Assembly (NCBI RefSeq): GCF_020166335.1
Contig: NZ_JAIUJR010000009.1
Coordinates: 62,001 to 126,000 of the forward strand
DNA from: Winogradskyella alexanderae
GTDB taxonomy: Bacteria; Bacteroidota; Bacteroidia; Flavobacteriales; Flavobacteriaceae
Length of the DNA: 64,000 nucleotides
Direction of reading: 5' to 3'
Made by a program: the position numbers and the translations under genes. The notes beneath the pieces are model-generated. The model saw only the letters and a program-made list of their open reading frames with translations. It was not told where the DNA came from and did no database searches. Position 1 is the stretch's first letter. Each line of letters begins with the position of its first letter. Shown here piece by piece: positions 43,679-52,863 of the stretch.

Positions 43679-44406
43679 TCGACTTCATACACTAAACGCA
43701 TTGTAATAGATGCCGTTTTTTCTCTTGAACTTGTATTAAATGTTCCACCCCAAGAATAATCTTCCTTTGAATTTTGACCTGTTATTTGGAATATTCCCAT
43801 TTTTGCGGAGACAAGCTTACCTAAATCACCACCTGAAAACTGTGAAATTTTTTCTGCTCTAAGCCTAGCATCTTCAGTGGCTTTTGATATCATTTCAATT
43901 TTTAGATCTGCCAATTTTGTGTAATAATATCTCGGTGACTCTGAATAAAACTGGACACCTTGGTTAAGCAGTTCAGTTATTTCTCGAGATATCTTTTCGA
44001 TCTTGTCAACATCTTTAGATTCAATTTGAACGGATTGCCTCAGTTCATATCCAACAAATTCTTCGCCGATGTAATTACCATTTGAAGAATAGAGCTGTTT
44101 ATTTCGTTGATTTGTTTTTACAGCACTATAGATCAAATCTTCAGCATTAATTCCTTTGTTAACGAGATATTTTGTTATGATGGCCTTGTAATTTTCTAAA
44201 AGTTCAAAGGCTTGTTTTAAGTCTTTGTTCTGAGCACCAAAACTTCCTTCCCAAACAATAAGATCTGATGAAAAATCTGCCTTACCCAATCCTGTTACAC
44301 TGATTTCACCGTCAGTCTTAGCTCTATCTTTATAGGCCTTACCAAGAAATATTGATGATATTACAATAGCAATTGCGAAAATTAAGGCGTTTGTGTAATT
44401 TTTCAT
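43675..44406 (-). CDS. SIMPL (DUF541) domain protein
   Basis: 243 residues with an N-terminal membrane anchor or signal (about residues 5-25) and a SIMPL domain (GEISVTGLGKADFSSDLIVW, EFVGYELRQSVQIES, DARLRAEKISQFSGG). The family forms oligomeric rings and is linked to envelope or stress functions. It overlaps the end of bshA by 4 nt and starts 79 nt from the end of the DUF2200 gene. Confidence 0.88.
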   Translation of the reverse strand: MKNYTNALIFAIAIVISSIFLGKAYKDRAKTDGEISVTGLGKADFSSDLIVWEGSFGAQNKDLKQAFELLENYKAIITKYLVNKGINAEDLIYSAVKTNQRNKQLYSSNGNYIGEEFVGYELRQSVQIESKDVDKIEKISREITELLNQGVQFYSESPRYYYTKLADLKIEMISKATEDARLRAEKISQFSGGDLGKLVSAKMGIFQITGQNSKEDYSWGGTFNTSSREKTASITMRLVYEVD

Positions 44407-44485
44407 GAGACAAGATATTTACTATAAGTACGATTCAATTTTGAATTTGGTTGTTCTACTTTATTTATTTATGGTTTAAGGCATA

Positions 44486-44851
44486 TTAGGGTTGCCTCAA
44501 TATTTTCTCCATTTTTCGTCCTTTAGCAAGTTCATCAACTAACTTGTCTAAATAGCGTACCTGTTTGGTTAATAGTGTCTTAATATTTTCAATGCGATAG
44601 CCACATATTACACCTGATATGAGATGCGCATTAGGGTTAATAGTTGCACGCTCAAAAAAGGTCTTAAAAGTTAACTGTTCTTCAATGAGGTCTTGGATTG
44701 TTTCCTCGTTAAATCCGGTCAACCATTCTATGACCTGATGCAATTCGGCTTTTGTTCTGCCTTTTTTCTCCACCTTACTGACATAATGCGGATATACGGA
44801 AGAAAATTTTATGTTTGCGATTCGGGCATCGTGTTCTGGAGTCGTGGTCAT
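44486..44851 (-). CDS. DUF2200 domain protein
   Basis: 121 residues, soluble and helical, with the DUF2200 blocks RIANIKFSSVYPHYVSKVEK, ELHQVIEWLTGF and ICGYRIENI. The family is of unknown function and is spread patchily between bacteria, so horizontal gain is possible. It lies 22 nt after the gene ending at 44874. Confidence 0.9.
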   Translation of the reverse strand: MTTTPEHDARIANIKFSSVYPHYVSKVEKKGRTKAELHQVIEWLTGFNEETIQDLIEEQLTFKTFFERATINPNAHLISGVICGYRIENIKTLLTKQVRYLDKLVDELAKGRKMEKILRQP

Positions 44852-44873
44852 ATGCTTTTTTATAATGTAAATT

Positions 44874-45524
44874 TTATTCGATTTTTTCTACCAGCTCAAT
44901 CCCAATCTCAAAAAAGTGTTTAATTTTTCCTTGATTTTCAATCAAATTTCTGTTGTTCAGGATATTAGGAATACTGCAAAATGCATTAACCGTTGACTCA
45001 TCTATATTCTGTTGTAGGGCTGTGGCATAGTATAAGATTGGTATTTTTTTATTCAGTTCAATTTTTGGCCCTATGTTATTCGTAAATTCCGTCAATTTCC
45101 AGCTGTAATCAAATGTTTTCCTATTCACACGGAGCTTTCTAAAAAGACCGAGTTCACCTATTCTGAACTGAACTTGTTCAATACTATCATTTTTAGATAA
45201 AGTATAAACTTTAAGTGTAAAAAGCTTTGCATTCAGTTTTGTAAATACCAGATTAAAGTAGTCTTTTGGTATACTGTCTTTATTTGCAGCAATATGATCA
45301 AAGTGATTAATGAGCTTATCATTTAAATATTCATCTACATAGACATTTATGAAGGCCGGTTGCTTGGATTTCATTTCAAATTTATGATAATCAAAACCCA
45401 TCATATTCATAAATGCTGCGAGGTCATTGTCATCTTTGTCCGGATTGTATTCAATTCTGTTTTCCTGTGAGTACAAACTGGAACCTACAAAAAATAGTAG
45501 AATTATCAAGAAAAGTTGTTTCAT
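44874..45524 (-). CDS. secreted protein of unknown function
   Basis: 216 residues with signal peptide (MKQLFLIILLFFVGSSLYS). The mature part is rich in Asn, Asp and Lys with mixed strands and helices. Only 2 nt separate it from the upstream membrane-protein gene (45527-45766), so the two are one operon. No domain recognised. Confidence 0.75.
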   Translation of the reverse strand: MKQLFLIILLFFVGSSLYSQENRIEYNPDKDDNDLAAFMNMMGFDYHKFEMKSKQPAFINVYVDEYLNDKLINHFDHIAANKDSIPKDYFNLVFTKLNAKLFTLKVYTLSKNDSIEQVQFRIGELGLFRKLRVNRKTFDYSWKLTEFTNNIGPKIELNKKIPILYYATALQQNIDESTVNAFCSIPNILNNRNLIENQGKIKHFFEIGIELVEKIE

Positions 45525-45526
45525 GA

Positions 45527-45766
45527 TTAATTACGCATATTAATTGGTTTTTTTAGAAATAGCCATTTCAGTTGTATTTTTTTTCCAGATTGTGCTTGGT
45601 AGATATTAATTCTAGGCGCAACAATAGCTGTTATTACGGCACTAATCATTCCTTTGTAAGGGTTTTCTAAATCATTAAATGTAAAATGCAAAATGGACCA
45701 AATAATAAGGAAAATTATAAAGAAAGCTAAATAACTTATAATCCTTACTCTTGTTTTTAAATTCAT
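45527..45766 (-). CDS. 79-aa membrane protein
   Basis: Two hydrophobic segments (about residues 10-30 and 40-56) and a basic C-terminal tail after the motif YQAQSGKKIQLKW. Sits 2 nt before the secreted-protein gene, so probably co-expressed with it. A 14-bp AT palindrome lies at 45784-45797, just upstream. Function unknown. Confidence 0.7.
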   Translation of the reverse strand: MNLKTRVRIISYLAFFIIFLIIWSILHFTFNDLENPYKGMISAVITAIVAPRINIYQAQSGKKIQLKWLFLKKPINMRN

Positions 45767-45800
45767 ATTTTAAGGTGGAATTGTTTAATTAATTAAATAC

Positions 45801-45822
45801 AGAACCTGCACCTACAGGTTCT
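45801..45822. terminator. hairpin between small minus-strand genes
   Basis: 8-bp perfect arms AGAACCTG (45801-45808) and CAGGTTCT (45815-45822) with a 6-nt loop. On the minus strand it is followed by TATTTAATTAATT, so it may end transcripts of the gene at 45910-46326, about 90 nt after its stop. Confidence 0.4.
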
Positions 45823-45909
45823 TCCCAATGCTAAAAATATTGAATAAAACTAATATTTAAAAACAAAGTCAAGAAAGTGTATTGTCTTAACACTAAATCA
45901 TTAATAACC

Positions 45910-46326
45910 TTAGTTTTGTTTATTGTTTTCATTAAATGCTTGTCTCCTTCTCTTTATTCTATTACTTATAATGAAAAGGACTCCAACTATAGCAAACGGA
46001 ATAGTTATCATAAGAATAATCAATAGACTTAACCAAACCGACTGGTTCATGTTGTAGTTATGAATAAAAACAAAAGGACTGAGGCCAAGCCCAATCAGTA
46101 TAAAAAGTATACCTCCGATGTATTCTTTTTTCCATGCTATTATTAAGAATAGTATAAGGATAAAAGATGGGATAAGATGCATAAGAAAACCAATAATTTG
46201 TTGCCAGACTGTTAATTTTGGATCAAAGGCATCAAGAGCAAATAAGCTAATGAACAAAATTGCTAGAATACAAATTATTCTAGGCAACCAGTGGATTATT
46301 TTAATATTTAGTTTCATTTTAATCAA
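45910..46326 (-). CDS. membrane protein of unknown function
   Basis: 138 residues (or 135 from the ATG at 46317) with four hydrophobic segments and a basic C terminus (NRIKRRRQAF). The opening blocks HWLPRIICILAILFISLFALD and WQQIIGFLMHLIPSF are, as I recall, found in a family of small bacterial membrane proteins without known role. It is a single gene bordered by non-coding DNA on both sides. Confidence 0.7.
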   Translation of the reverse strand: MIKMKLNIKIIHWLPRIICILAILFISLFALDAFDPKLTVWQQIIGFLMHLIPSFILILFLIIAWKKEYIGGILFILIGLGLSPFVFIHNYNMNQSVWLSLLIILMITIPFAIVGVLFIISNRIKRRRQAFNENNKQN

Positions 46327-46629
46327 TAAAAACCATTATTGCAGGAACGATTATGGGACGTCAAAACTCATGATAGTTAAGGGCGCTTCATCTTTTTTGT
46401 CATTTTCAATATATAATGATGGACCTTAGAATTTTATTTAATTCTAAGTTTGTCTCATAACGCTTGTATCAAATTATACGTCAATTACAACAGGTTAAAT
46501 TATTTTGAATTTTTAAGAATAGAAATGATATCAATCAGTTCTAAAAGCATTCACGACTAACGTTGATTTGTATTTTCAGAACTACAATTAAAATATTGAA
46601 GTGTAAAGTTTGGTTAGAATTAACAAATA
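46327..46629. other. non-coding interval
   Basis: About 300 bp with no credible gene on either strand. It holds one good hairpin: arms CTTAGAATT (46425-46433) and AATTCTAAG (46440-46448) with a 6-nt loop. No T run follows on the minus strand; it may be a weak terminator of the gene ending at 46630 or the remains of lost sequence. I see no promoter box I would defend. Confidence 0.5.
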
Positions 46630-47160
46630 TTATAATCGCATCCCAATTCCCAATCCTATATTCCAAGTGTTATAGCCATCAAATCTCTGGTCTAGAAATA
46701 GATTGGGTAATATGTAGAACGATTGACTAATATCTTTTTCATATTCAATACCAACTCTAAATAAATAAAAAGATTCTTTTTTTTCTAGCTCAATGCCCGG
46801 ACCTAGTGTAATTACAAATCCATTGGCGAATTGATAAAGTGCATCTAGAGTAAGAACAAGAGGATTAACTCGTTCTATCTCTTCATTTTCTGATTTTTTA
46901 ATCACGAAGGTTTCAATTTCAACATCATTATGTAGCCCAATTCCCCAATTATGATTAAACCAATATTCAAAATCGAGACCCCAAGATGGAACAAAAACGT
47001 TATCTAAACCTTCATTGTTTACCAGCGTATGTCCAATGATTCCAACTACTCTAAACCCTTTTCCTAACGGTTCAATTTCTCCATGATTTTTATGATCTTG
47101 CGCGTTTATTCTAAATATCGTTAATATTATCAGAATACATACAATTATATTTCTTTTCAT
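46630..47160 (-). CDS. outer-membrane beta-barrel-like protein
   Basis: 176 residues with a signal peptide (MKRNIIVCILIILTIFRINA). The mature part has alternating hydrophobic strands (WGLDFEYWFNHNWGIGLHND, FVITLGPGIELEKKE) and ends in a Gly-rich strand with terminal Leu (WNIGLGIGMRL), the pattern of small outer-membrane barrels. It lies 68 nt downstream of the lipoprotein gene on the same strand. Ligand or role unknown. Confidence 0.75.
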   Translation of the reverse strand: MKRNIIVCILIILTIFRINAQDHKNHGEIEPLGKGFRVVGIIGHTLVNNEGLDNVFVPSWGLDFEYWFNHNWGIGLHNDVEIETFVIKKSENEEIERVNPLVLTLDALYQFANGFVITLGPGIELEKKESFYLFRVGIEYEKDISQSFYILPNLFLDQRFDGYNTWNIGLGIGMRL

Positions 47161-47228
47161 ATTATAGCTTTTAAAGGCACACTTATTTACGAGACCATCT
47201 ATGGTTTAAACTTTGGTTTGAAAGCCTG

Positions 47229-47708
47229 TCATATACGATTAAAAATAAAATGAACCGTACAACTCTCCAAATCTCCATCATTGTCAAAATCATATTCTCC
47301 CGTGTCAGGACCACCATTTAGGGTAAAATTAGTACCATCATAAGTATGACCATACGTATCCCAATCATTTGGATAATCATCCCAAATAATTGCAAAGTAA
47401 AATGTTTGTTGCCATTCTTCCCAGAACATTTCACCACTCACCGTATAGGAATTGCGGTCTACAGGGTTGAGCGTAATGGTAAAACGGCCATTGGATTGTA
47501 CGGACATCAGAGTTGTCCCGCCATCCTCAACGATATCAACAGAAGTTGTGCTTACACTGAATTGAGCTTTTGAGGCCTCCCAGTTTCCCGCAAGTTCACT
47601 TAAAGGAAATGGTCCATTTTTAGTGAGGTTTTCATCTTCATCATCTGAACTACATGCTATTACAAAGGGGATAAATAACACTAAAAGAAAATAAACATAA
47701 GGTTTCAT
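47229..47708 (-). CDS. lipoprotein, probably surface exposed
   Basis: 159 residues from the ATG at 47708 (an earlier in-frame ATG would add 10 residues before the signal peptide and is less likely). Lipobox Cys at 19 (FVIAC) is followed by SSDDEDE, an acidic stretch like the lipoprotein export signal that sends Bacteroidota lipoproteins to the cell surface. The mature domain (GNWEASKAQFSVS, SNGRFTITL, NSYTVSGEMFWEEW) looks like a small lipocalin-like beta-sandwich common in this phylum. An inverted repeat lies just upstream. Confidence 0.8.
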   Translation of the reverse strand: MKPYVYFLLVLFIPFVIACSSDDEDENLTKNGPFPLSELAGNWEASKAQFSVSTTSVDIVEDGGTTLMSVQSNGRFTITLNPVDRNSYTVSGEMFWEEWQQTFYFAIIWDDYPNDWDTYGHTYDGTNFTLNGGPDTGEYDFDNDGDLESCTVHFIFNRI

Positions 47709-47729
47709 GATTCTATAATTTAGACTGTA

Positions 47730-47746
47730 GAACTGCAAAGCAGTTC
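47730..47746. repeat. inverted repeat in the lipoprotein leader
   Basis: GAACTGC AAA GCAGTTC: perfect 7-bp arms with a 3-nt loop, 21 nt upstream of the ATG at 47708. It may be a protein-binding site or a short mRNA hairpin. Confidence 0.4.
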
Positions 47747-47922
47747 ACATTGATTAATACCTTATTAAAGCTATTTAGATTTTTTACCTGTAGCAATGAT
47801 ATGTGTCAGTTTAAAAACGGAAGTATGGTTCTAATTACTATATGCCAAAAAAATATTAGACATGCCCAATAGGAAAAAATATTTAAAGGAATAGAAAGAT
47901 TTACTTTTTTGACTTTTCAAGG

Positions 47923-47965
47923 TGACAAAAATCATAGTTTCCCTACCAAGTATGGCGTACCTTTA
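47923..47965 (+). promoter_or_regulatory. candidate CRP/FNR-type site and -7 box
   Basis: A TGA-N6-TCA dyad at 47923-47934 (TGACAAAAATCA) fits the CRP/FNR half-site spacing. A -7-like TACCTTTA lies at 47958-47965. With transcription starting about 7 nt later, the dyad would be centred about 43 nt upstream, the place of a class II activator. No -33 TTTG is present, consistent with an activated promoter for the gene at 48014. Confidence 0.4.
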
Positions 47966-48013
47966 AATGTTTTAGTTCACTGATTTATATAATAAATTAA
48001 ATAATTGAATACT

Positions 48014-49372
48014 ATGAAGAAACGAGTTCTAATTATGGGAGCAGCGGGTCGCGATTTTCACAATTTCAATACCTTTTATCGTGATAATGAAGCTTACAAG
48101 GTTATGGCTTTTACTGCAGCTCAAATTCCTGATATTTCGGACAGAAAGTATCCTGCTGCATTAGCTGGTAAATTATATCCTGATGGCATTCCGATTTATG
48201 ATGAAAAAGATCTTGTTGAACTCATAAAGGAATTACAAATTGATGATGTTGCATTTTCTTATTCTGATGTTTCTTATGATTTCATTATGCATAAAAGCGC
48301 CATTGTTAATGCAGCTGGTGCCAATTTTGTTCTATTAGGCACAAAGGATACGTCTATAAAAAGTTTCAAACCTCTAATTAGTGTTTGTGCAACACGAACT
48401 GGCTGTGGAAAAAGTCAGACAGCCAGAAGGTTAATAGAACTATTGATGGAACATGATCTAAAGGTTGTTGCTATTAGACATCCTATGCCATATGGTGATT
48501 TAGAAAAACAAAAAGTACAACGCTTTGCAACATTAGAAGACCTTAAGAAACATGACTGTACAATTGAGGAAATGGAGGAGTATGAGCCTCATGTTGTTAG
48601 AGGTAATGTGATTTATGCAGGTGTTGATTACGAAGCTATTTTACGCGCAGCAGAAAATGATCCTGATGGCTGCGATGTTATTGTTTGGGACGGAGGGAAT
48701 AATGATTTCCCATTTTATGAGTCCGATTTCCATATAACCATAACAGATCCACATCGCCCTGGTCATGGTATGAAGTATTATCCTGGTGAGGTAAATCTTA
48801 GAATGTCTGATGCTGTAATTATCAACAAAATAGATACAGCAAGACCTAAGGATGTTACTAAGGTTAGAAATATCTTAGCTGAAGTAATTCCGAATACCAC
48901 TGTAGTTGATGCGGCTTCACCAGTAAGAGTTGAAGATCCTAAGGTGATTAGAAACAAAAAGGTATTAGTTGTAGAAGATGGGCCAACCTTAACCCATGGT
49001 GGTATGAAGATAGGAGCGGGAACCGTTGCTGCTCAAAAATTTGGCGTATCCGAAATTATCGATCCTCGTCCATATCTCGTTGGCAAATTAAAGGAAACCT
49101 TTGAAATATATCCAGAAATCGGAACCATTTTACCAGCAATGGGATATGGTGATGAGCAATTGAGAGATCTAGAATTAACTATAAATGCATGTGATTGTGA
49201 TGCAGTAATTATAGGTACGCCTATAGATCTTAGTCGCGTTATAAATATCAATAAGCCTAGTACAAGAGTTTTTTATGACCTACAATCCATCGGAGAGCCA
49301 AGTTTTGAAAGTGTTATAGAGGAATTTTTGATTAAAAAAGGAATGCATAAAGAAATGGGTGAATTGGTATAA
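48014..49372 (+). CDS. cyclic 2,3-diphosphoglycerate synthetase-like GTPase
   Basis: 452 residues from the ATG at 48014. The start MKKRVLIMGAAGRDFHNFN and the blocks SVCATRTGCGKSQTARR (P-loop), VIRHPMPYG-like RHPMPYGDLEKQ, IVWDGGNNDFPF and INKIDTARP place it in the cyclic 2,3-diphosphoglycerate synthetase/P-loop GTPase family. Bacterial members have no proven product and need not make this compound. It stands alone with its own promoter region and terminator. A possible CRP/FNR-type site upstream hints at control by oxygen or energy state. Confidence 0.85.
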   Translation: MKKRVLIMGAAGRDFHNFNTFYRDNEAYKVMAFTAAQIPDISDRKYPAALAGKLYPDGIPIYDEKDLVELIKELQIDDVAFSYSDVSYDFIMHKSAIVNAAGANFVLLGTKDTSIKSFKPLISVCATRTGCGKSQTARRLIELLMEHDLKVVAIRHPMPYGDLEKQKVQRFATLEDLKKHDCTIEEMEEYEPHVVRGNVIYAGVDYEAILRAAENDPDGCDVIVWDGGNNDFPFYESDFHITITDPHRPGHGMKYYPGEVNLRMSDAVIINKIDTARPKDVTKVRNILAEVIPNTTVVDAASPVRVEDPKVIRNKKVLVVEDGPTLTHGGMKIGAGTVAAQKFGVSEIIDPRPYLVGKLKETFEIYPEIGTILPAMGYGDEQLRDLELTINACDCDAVIIGTPIDLSRVININKPSTRVFYDLQSIGEPSFESVIEEFLIKKGMHKEMGELV

Positions 49373-49392
49373 TAAATTAGTCCAATTAAGAT

Positions 49393-49428
49393 AAAACAGC
49401 ACCAATTTGGTGCTGTTTTTATTTTTTA
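49393..49428 (+). terminator. rho-independent terminator
   Basis: 12-bp perfect stem AAAACAGCACCA (49393-49404) / TGGTGCTGTTTT (49408-49419), 3-nt loop, followed by a T-rich tail. It ends the GTPase gene 20 nt after its stop. Confidence 0.9.
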
Positions 49429-49496
49429 TAGATATAATGTTTAAAGAGCGGTAATATTATCTTCTTTCTCAGAATCGCACAGTATTATCAATCACT

Positions 49497-50303
49497 TTAG
49501 ATATTTCTATACCATATTTTAGGAAGTGAAATGGGTTCATTGTCTGTATTGTCATAATCTAAATGATGAGGGAACCTATTAGCATAAGTTTTAGATGTAA
49601 CCCGATCTTTTCTTAAAAATGTAAATTCTGCCACTCGCGGAATCTCAATGCCGTATCTTGAGTAAATACCACAGCAGTTATTGGGATGTATATGGACGCA
49701 AATGTGCGTTTGCAATATTTTATCAAATACAGTTTGGTTCAAATTAAAGAAATGTGGATTCCAAAGGTCTTGCAATGAATGAAATTCAATAACCATAATT
49801 CTAAACCTATTCATTAAGTGATTAGACATATTTATTAGTGAATTGTATTCACTACCTTCTATGTCCATTTGTAATAATAAGTCTGAATTATCCGATTGGC
49901 ATTTGATGCTTACCCAATCATCCATAGTTATAAAGTCATCATTAGTTGTACATCCAACAAACATCTTTATGAAGTCAAACTTGTCTTCAGGTAAATTGAA
50001 ATTAGGTTTTTCTACAGATTTATCCGCCAAAAAAATCTTCATGCCTCGTTTTAGACATTCTAACTCAAACTCGCTTATTTTATCAACACCAGGCGAGAAG
50101 CATGCTTCAATATTTTCCAGATCGTCTGGTACCAAATAACCACCATCACCCTTTGGTCCAAGCCTAATCAATTCATTTTGAACATTAATAGGGCGAAGAC
50201 TCTCAATTAATTCAATAATTTTTTTCCTCTCGGTAACCCTGGCCATCAGAAATCCTTTTTTTTCTAGGAATGATACCAGACTTCTTTTAATTATTTTTTT
50301 CAT
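49497..50303 (-). CDS. FkbM family methyltransferase
   Basis: 268 residues from the ATG at 50303; a further upstream ATG would add 20 residues that look unrelated. The SAM-binding region is marked by RLGPKGDGGYLVPDD, and the family block LLLQMDIEGSEYNSLINM is typical of FkbM methyltransferases, which often methylate sugar hydroxyls of polysaccharides. There is no glycan gene cluster directly beside it. Acceptor unknown. Confidence 0.85.
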   Translation of the reverse strand: MKKIIKRSLVSFLEKKGFLMARVTERKKIIELIESLRPINVQNELIRLGPKGDGGYLVPDDLENIEACFSPGVDKISEFELECLKRGMKIFLADKSVEKPNFNLPEDKFDFIKMFVGCTTNDDFITMDDWVSIKCQSDNSDLLLQMDIEGSEYNSLINMSNHLMNRFRIMVIEFHSLQDLWNPHFFNLNQTVFDKILQTHICVHIHPNNCCGIYSRYGIEIPRVAEFTFLRKDRVTSKTYANRFPHHLDYDNTDNEPISLPKIWYRNI

Positions 50304-50418
50304 TTTATATTTCTTCTTATCCAATGAACACAAAACGGTTCGCACATAATTTATTAATAGCATTTGAAGATATTAGCTTTTAAGTTTTTGCTGGGGTTTT
50401 AAAAATATCCATCAATTG

Positions 50419-51459
50419 CTAAACAAGCGAGGTTTTAACTCTAACCGTTTCAATGCCTTCAATATCTTCATGAAGTAACATTTTCTGTGCTTTGCGATCT
50501 TCAAAAACTTCTTGCATATTTTTTACAATGCCATAAGGAATGTTTCTTTTATCAAGATGAGAAACCCAATAATTTGATGTCTTTTGGATCATGTATTCAC
50601 TTATTTTCCTGTTTAAGGCTTCCCTTTTAGCTACCCTTTGGTCATTCGTTCTAAACTCATCCAATTCTATTTTTAGAAGAATGCACAAATTTTCAAATTG
50701 CTTATCTGAACCAATGGCTAAGACAAGCAATTTGCCATCTTTTGTTTTATACATATCTCCATAGGGTGCAATGTTGGGATGCTGTGTGCCCATGGGTTGT
50801 GGAATATGATTTTCCATTAACCAGTTGGTAGCTTGATTTGCCAAAGAAGCCAAAGCACTTTGGTAAAGCGAAATTTTAATATGTTTTCCTTTGCCAGTGT
50901 TTAACTTGTTAATAATTGCACAGAGAATCGCTTCTTTTAAGTGATGGGCTGCGAGTACATCAATTAAAGCTACTGGCATTTTTACAGGGTTCCTATTGGG
51001 TTCACCATTCATAAACATAAACCCAGTTTCAGCCTGTAATACAACGTCAAAAGCAGGCCTTGAATCGCCGTCACCAAATCCAGTAAGTTCCGCAAAAATG
51101 AGAGATGGCTTGTGTTGTTTCAAATCATCATAAGTCAATTTAAGTTTTCTAGCAGTACTTGGTTTATAATTGGTTATGACAATGTCGGCATCCTTTATAT
51201 GACTGATTAAAATCTCATAGTCTGAGCTATCCGTAATATTAAGTAATAGGCTTTCTTTGTTGAAATTTGCAGCACAGTAATAAGCAGAGATAGCTCTTTC
51301 TTTGGATTCAGTTGGGAGTTTCCATGTTCTTGTAACATCTCCATTGGTGAGTTTATTTTCTATTTTAATAACTTGAGCACCTAGCTCCGCGAAGAAAGTT
51401 CCTGTTAAAGGTCCAGCTAAAACGCTTGCCAGTTCTACTACTTTTAAGTTTTTAAACAT
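50419..51459 (-). CDS. CaiB/BaiF family (class III) CoA-transferase
   Basis: 346 residues, cytosolic. Family features: LKVVELASVLAGPLTGTFFAELGAQVIKIE at the start, ITNYKPSTARKL, the catalytic Asp region AFDVVLQAETGFM, and HPNIAPYGDMYKTKDGK. These enzymes move CoA between carboxylic acids. It is shorter than typical family members (about 400). It lies alone, 55 nt before the FkbM gene on the same strand. Acid substrates unknown. Confidence 0.92.
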   Translation of the reverse strand: MFKNLKVVELASVLAGPLTGTFFAELGAQVIKIENKLTNGDVTRTWKLPTESKERAISAYYCAANFNKESLLLNITDSSDYEILISHIKDADIVITNYKPSTARKLKLTYDDLKQHKPSLIFAELTGFGDGDSRPAFDVVLQAETGFMFMNGEPNRNPVKMPVALIDVLAAHHLKEAILCAIINKLNTGKGKHIKISLYQSALASLANQATNWLMENHIPQPMGTQHPNIAPYGDMYKTKDGKLLVLAIGSDKQFENLCILLKIELDEFRTNDQRVAKREALNRKISEYMIQKTSNYWVSHLDKRNIPYGIVKNMQEVFEDRKAQKMLLHEDIEGIETVRVKTSLV

Positions 51460-51569
51460 AAGATAAATACTAAAAGATAATTCCGTTGAAAATCACTATT
51501 AAATGTAAGATTATTTATTCTACTTAAGCAATATCTAAGCACTAATAATATAGTTTGTTAGGCTTATGG

Positions 51570-51851
51570 TTATTGGTTTTTATCAAAAACTAGATAAGCA
51601 ATGAATAATAAGAAATAAATAGTGAGATAGAAAAGATAGAAGTTTCTAAACTTAATGTACTTGCGATTTTCAGGATAAATATTACCGAAAAGACCTTTGA
51701 TTTCTTTTAAAAAAAGAGGTTTTATGTTTATGAGCCAACTATCGGTTTGATATACGATTTTGCGAAATTTACTTCTGTAATACCCCAATGGTAATCCCCA
51801 AACCACAAAAAGTATGAACCAAATATTCTTAGTTATAAAATCCATTATCAT
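51570..51851 (-). CDS. 93-aa membrane protein
   Basis: Two hydrophobic segments (about residues 8-25 and 70-90) around a basic loop (SKFRKIVYQTDSW, FRNFYLFYL). Two ATGs are possible (51851 or 51845). The gene starts directly at the end of the DUF1295 gene, so the two are one operon. Family not recognised. Confidence 0.65.
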   Translation of the reverse strand: MIMDFITKNIWFILFVVWGLPLGYYRSKFRKIVYQTDSWLINIKPLFLKEIKGLFGNIYPENRKYIKFRNFYLFYLTIYFLLFIAYLVFDKNQ

Positions 51852-52628
51852 TTATTTTTTTGGAAACCATGGAAAAAAGGCACTTGTTTTCTGAATGTAT
51901 TCTCGGTATTGTGGTTTTGTTTCTTTTAGGGTTTTTTCAAGTAAGCTTACACCAGATATTTTTATGATCAAGAAGGTCATTACAATAGAACCTATGATGT
52001 GCCAATAACCTCCGGCAGCAATACTAAAAACGGCATAAGCCCACCAAACTGTGGCGTCACCAAAATAGTTCGGATGTCGGGTGTATTTCCAAAATCCTAA
52101 ATTTAAGACCTTTCCTTTATTGTTGGGGTTACTTTTAAATCGTGCCAACTGATAATCACCACCAACTTCAAAGGCAAATCCAATAGCCCATACTACAATC
52201 CCAACATAATCCAATAGATTTAGTGTTCCTGTGCTTGTGCTAAAACTGACGCCCCAAAGGGGTAAAGAAATAATCATTATTAAGGCACCCTGTAATAAGA
52301 AAGTTTGGAAATAACTAATCCACCAATACCGTTTTGAGCCAAAATTCTTTCGGAATTCCTGATACCTGAAATCTTCACCTTTACCAATATTTCTATGGGC
52401 TAGATAAATGGCAAGCCTAAGTCCCCAAATACTAACTAATGTTAGAATTACTATTTTCCTAGGATTTAGTTCTCCCGACATAAACACATAAAACGCATTA
52501 ACAATTACAAACCCCAAACCCCAAAAAATATCGACGATACTTACATTTTTTATAAGCACACTCCAGACCCATAACAAGGTTACGAGGATAAATATGACTA
52601 ATGATACTTGAAAAAAAAGGGATACCAT
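51852..52628 (-). CDS. DUF1295 membrane protein (steroid reductase-like)
   Basis: 258 residues with about six membrane helices. The family signature DIFWGLGFVIVNAFYVF, RHNIGKGEDFRYQEFRK and the C-terminal TRHPNYFGDATVWWAYAV match DUF1295 proteins, relatives of 3-oxo-5-alpha-steroid 4-dehydrogenases and isoprenylcysteine methyltransferases. It may reduce a lipid or quinone-like substrate; none is known. It is followed immediately by the 93-aa gene. Confidence 0.88.
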   Translation of the reverse strand: MVSLFFQVSLVIFILVTLLWVWSVLIKNVSIVDIFWGLGFVIVNAFYVFMSGELNPRKIVILTLVSIWGLRLAIYLAHRNIGKGEDFRYQEFRKNFGSKRYWWISYFQTFLLQGALIMIISLPLWGVSFSTSTGTLNLLDYVGIVVWAIGFAFEVGGDYQLARFKSNPNNKGKVLNLGFWKYTRHPNYFGDATVWWAYAVFSIAAGGYWHIIGSIVMTFLIIKISGVSLLEKTLKETKPQYREYIQKTSAFFPWFPKK

Positions 52629-52863
52629 TTGTTAAAATTAGATACAGTTACAGGCAAAATCTTAACTACTAATCTACAAAGTTGAACATTTGCGAGTTAA
52701 GGCCACTAAAAAATTCAGCAGTTTAAAGTTACATAATTTTCAGAATAGATGAACAATTGTAAAATCTAATGGTGAACTTTTGTTTTAGTATTTCTATACC
52801 TAGACTTTTGTCTAGTTTATAAAAAAAGAATCGTAATTTGTAGTTCAAATAAATATTAGTGAT

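Noticed and set aside
46118..46429. 103-codon plus-strand frame over the 45910-46326 gene and the empty interval
   Set aside because: Antisense to a membrane protein with normal hydrophobic pattern; no start context or conserved features.
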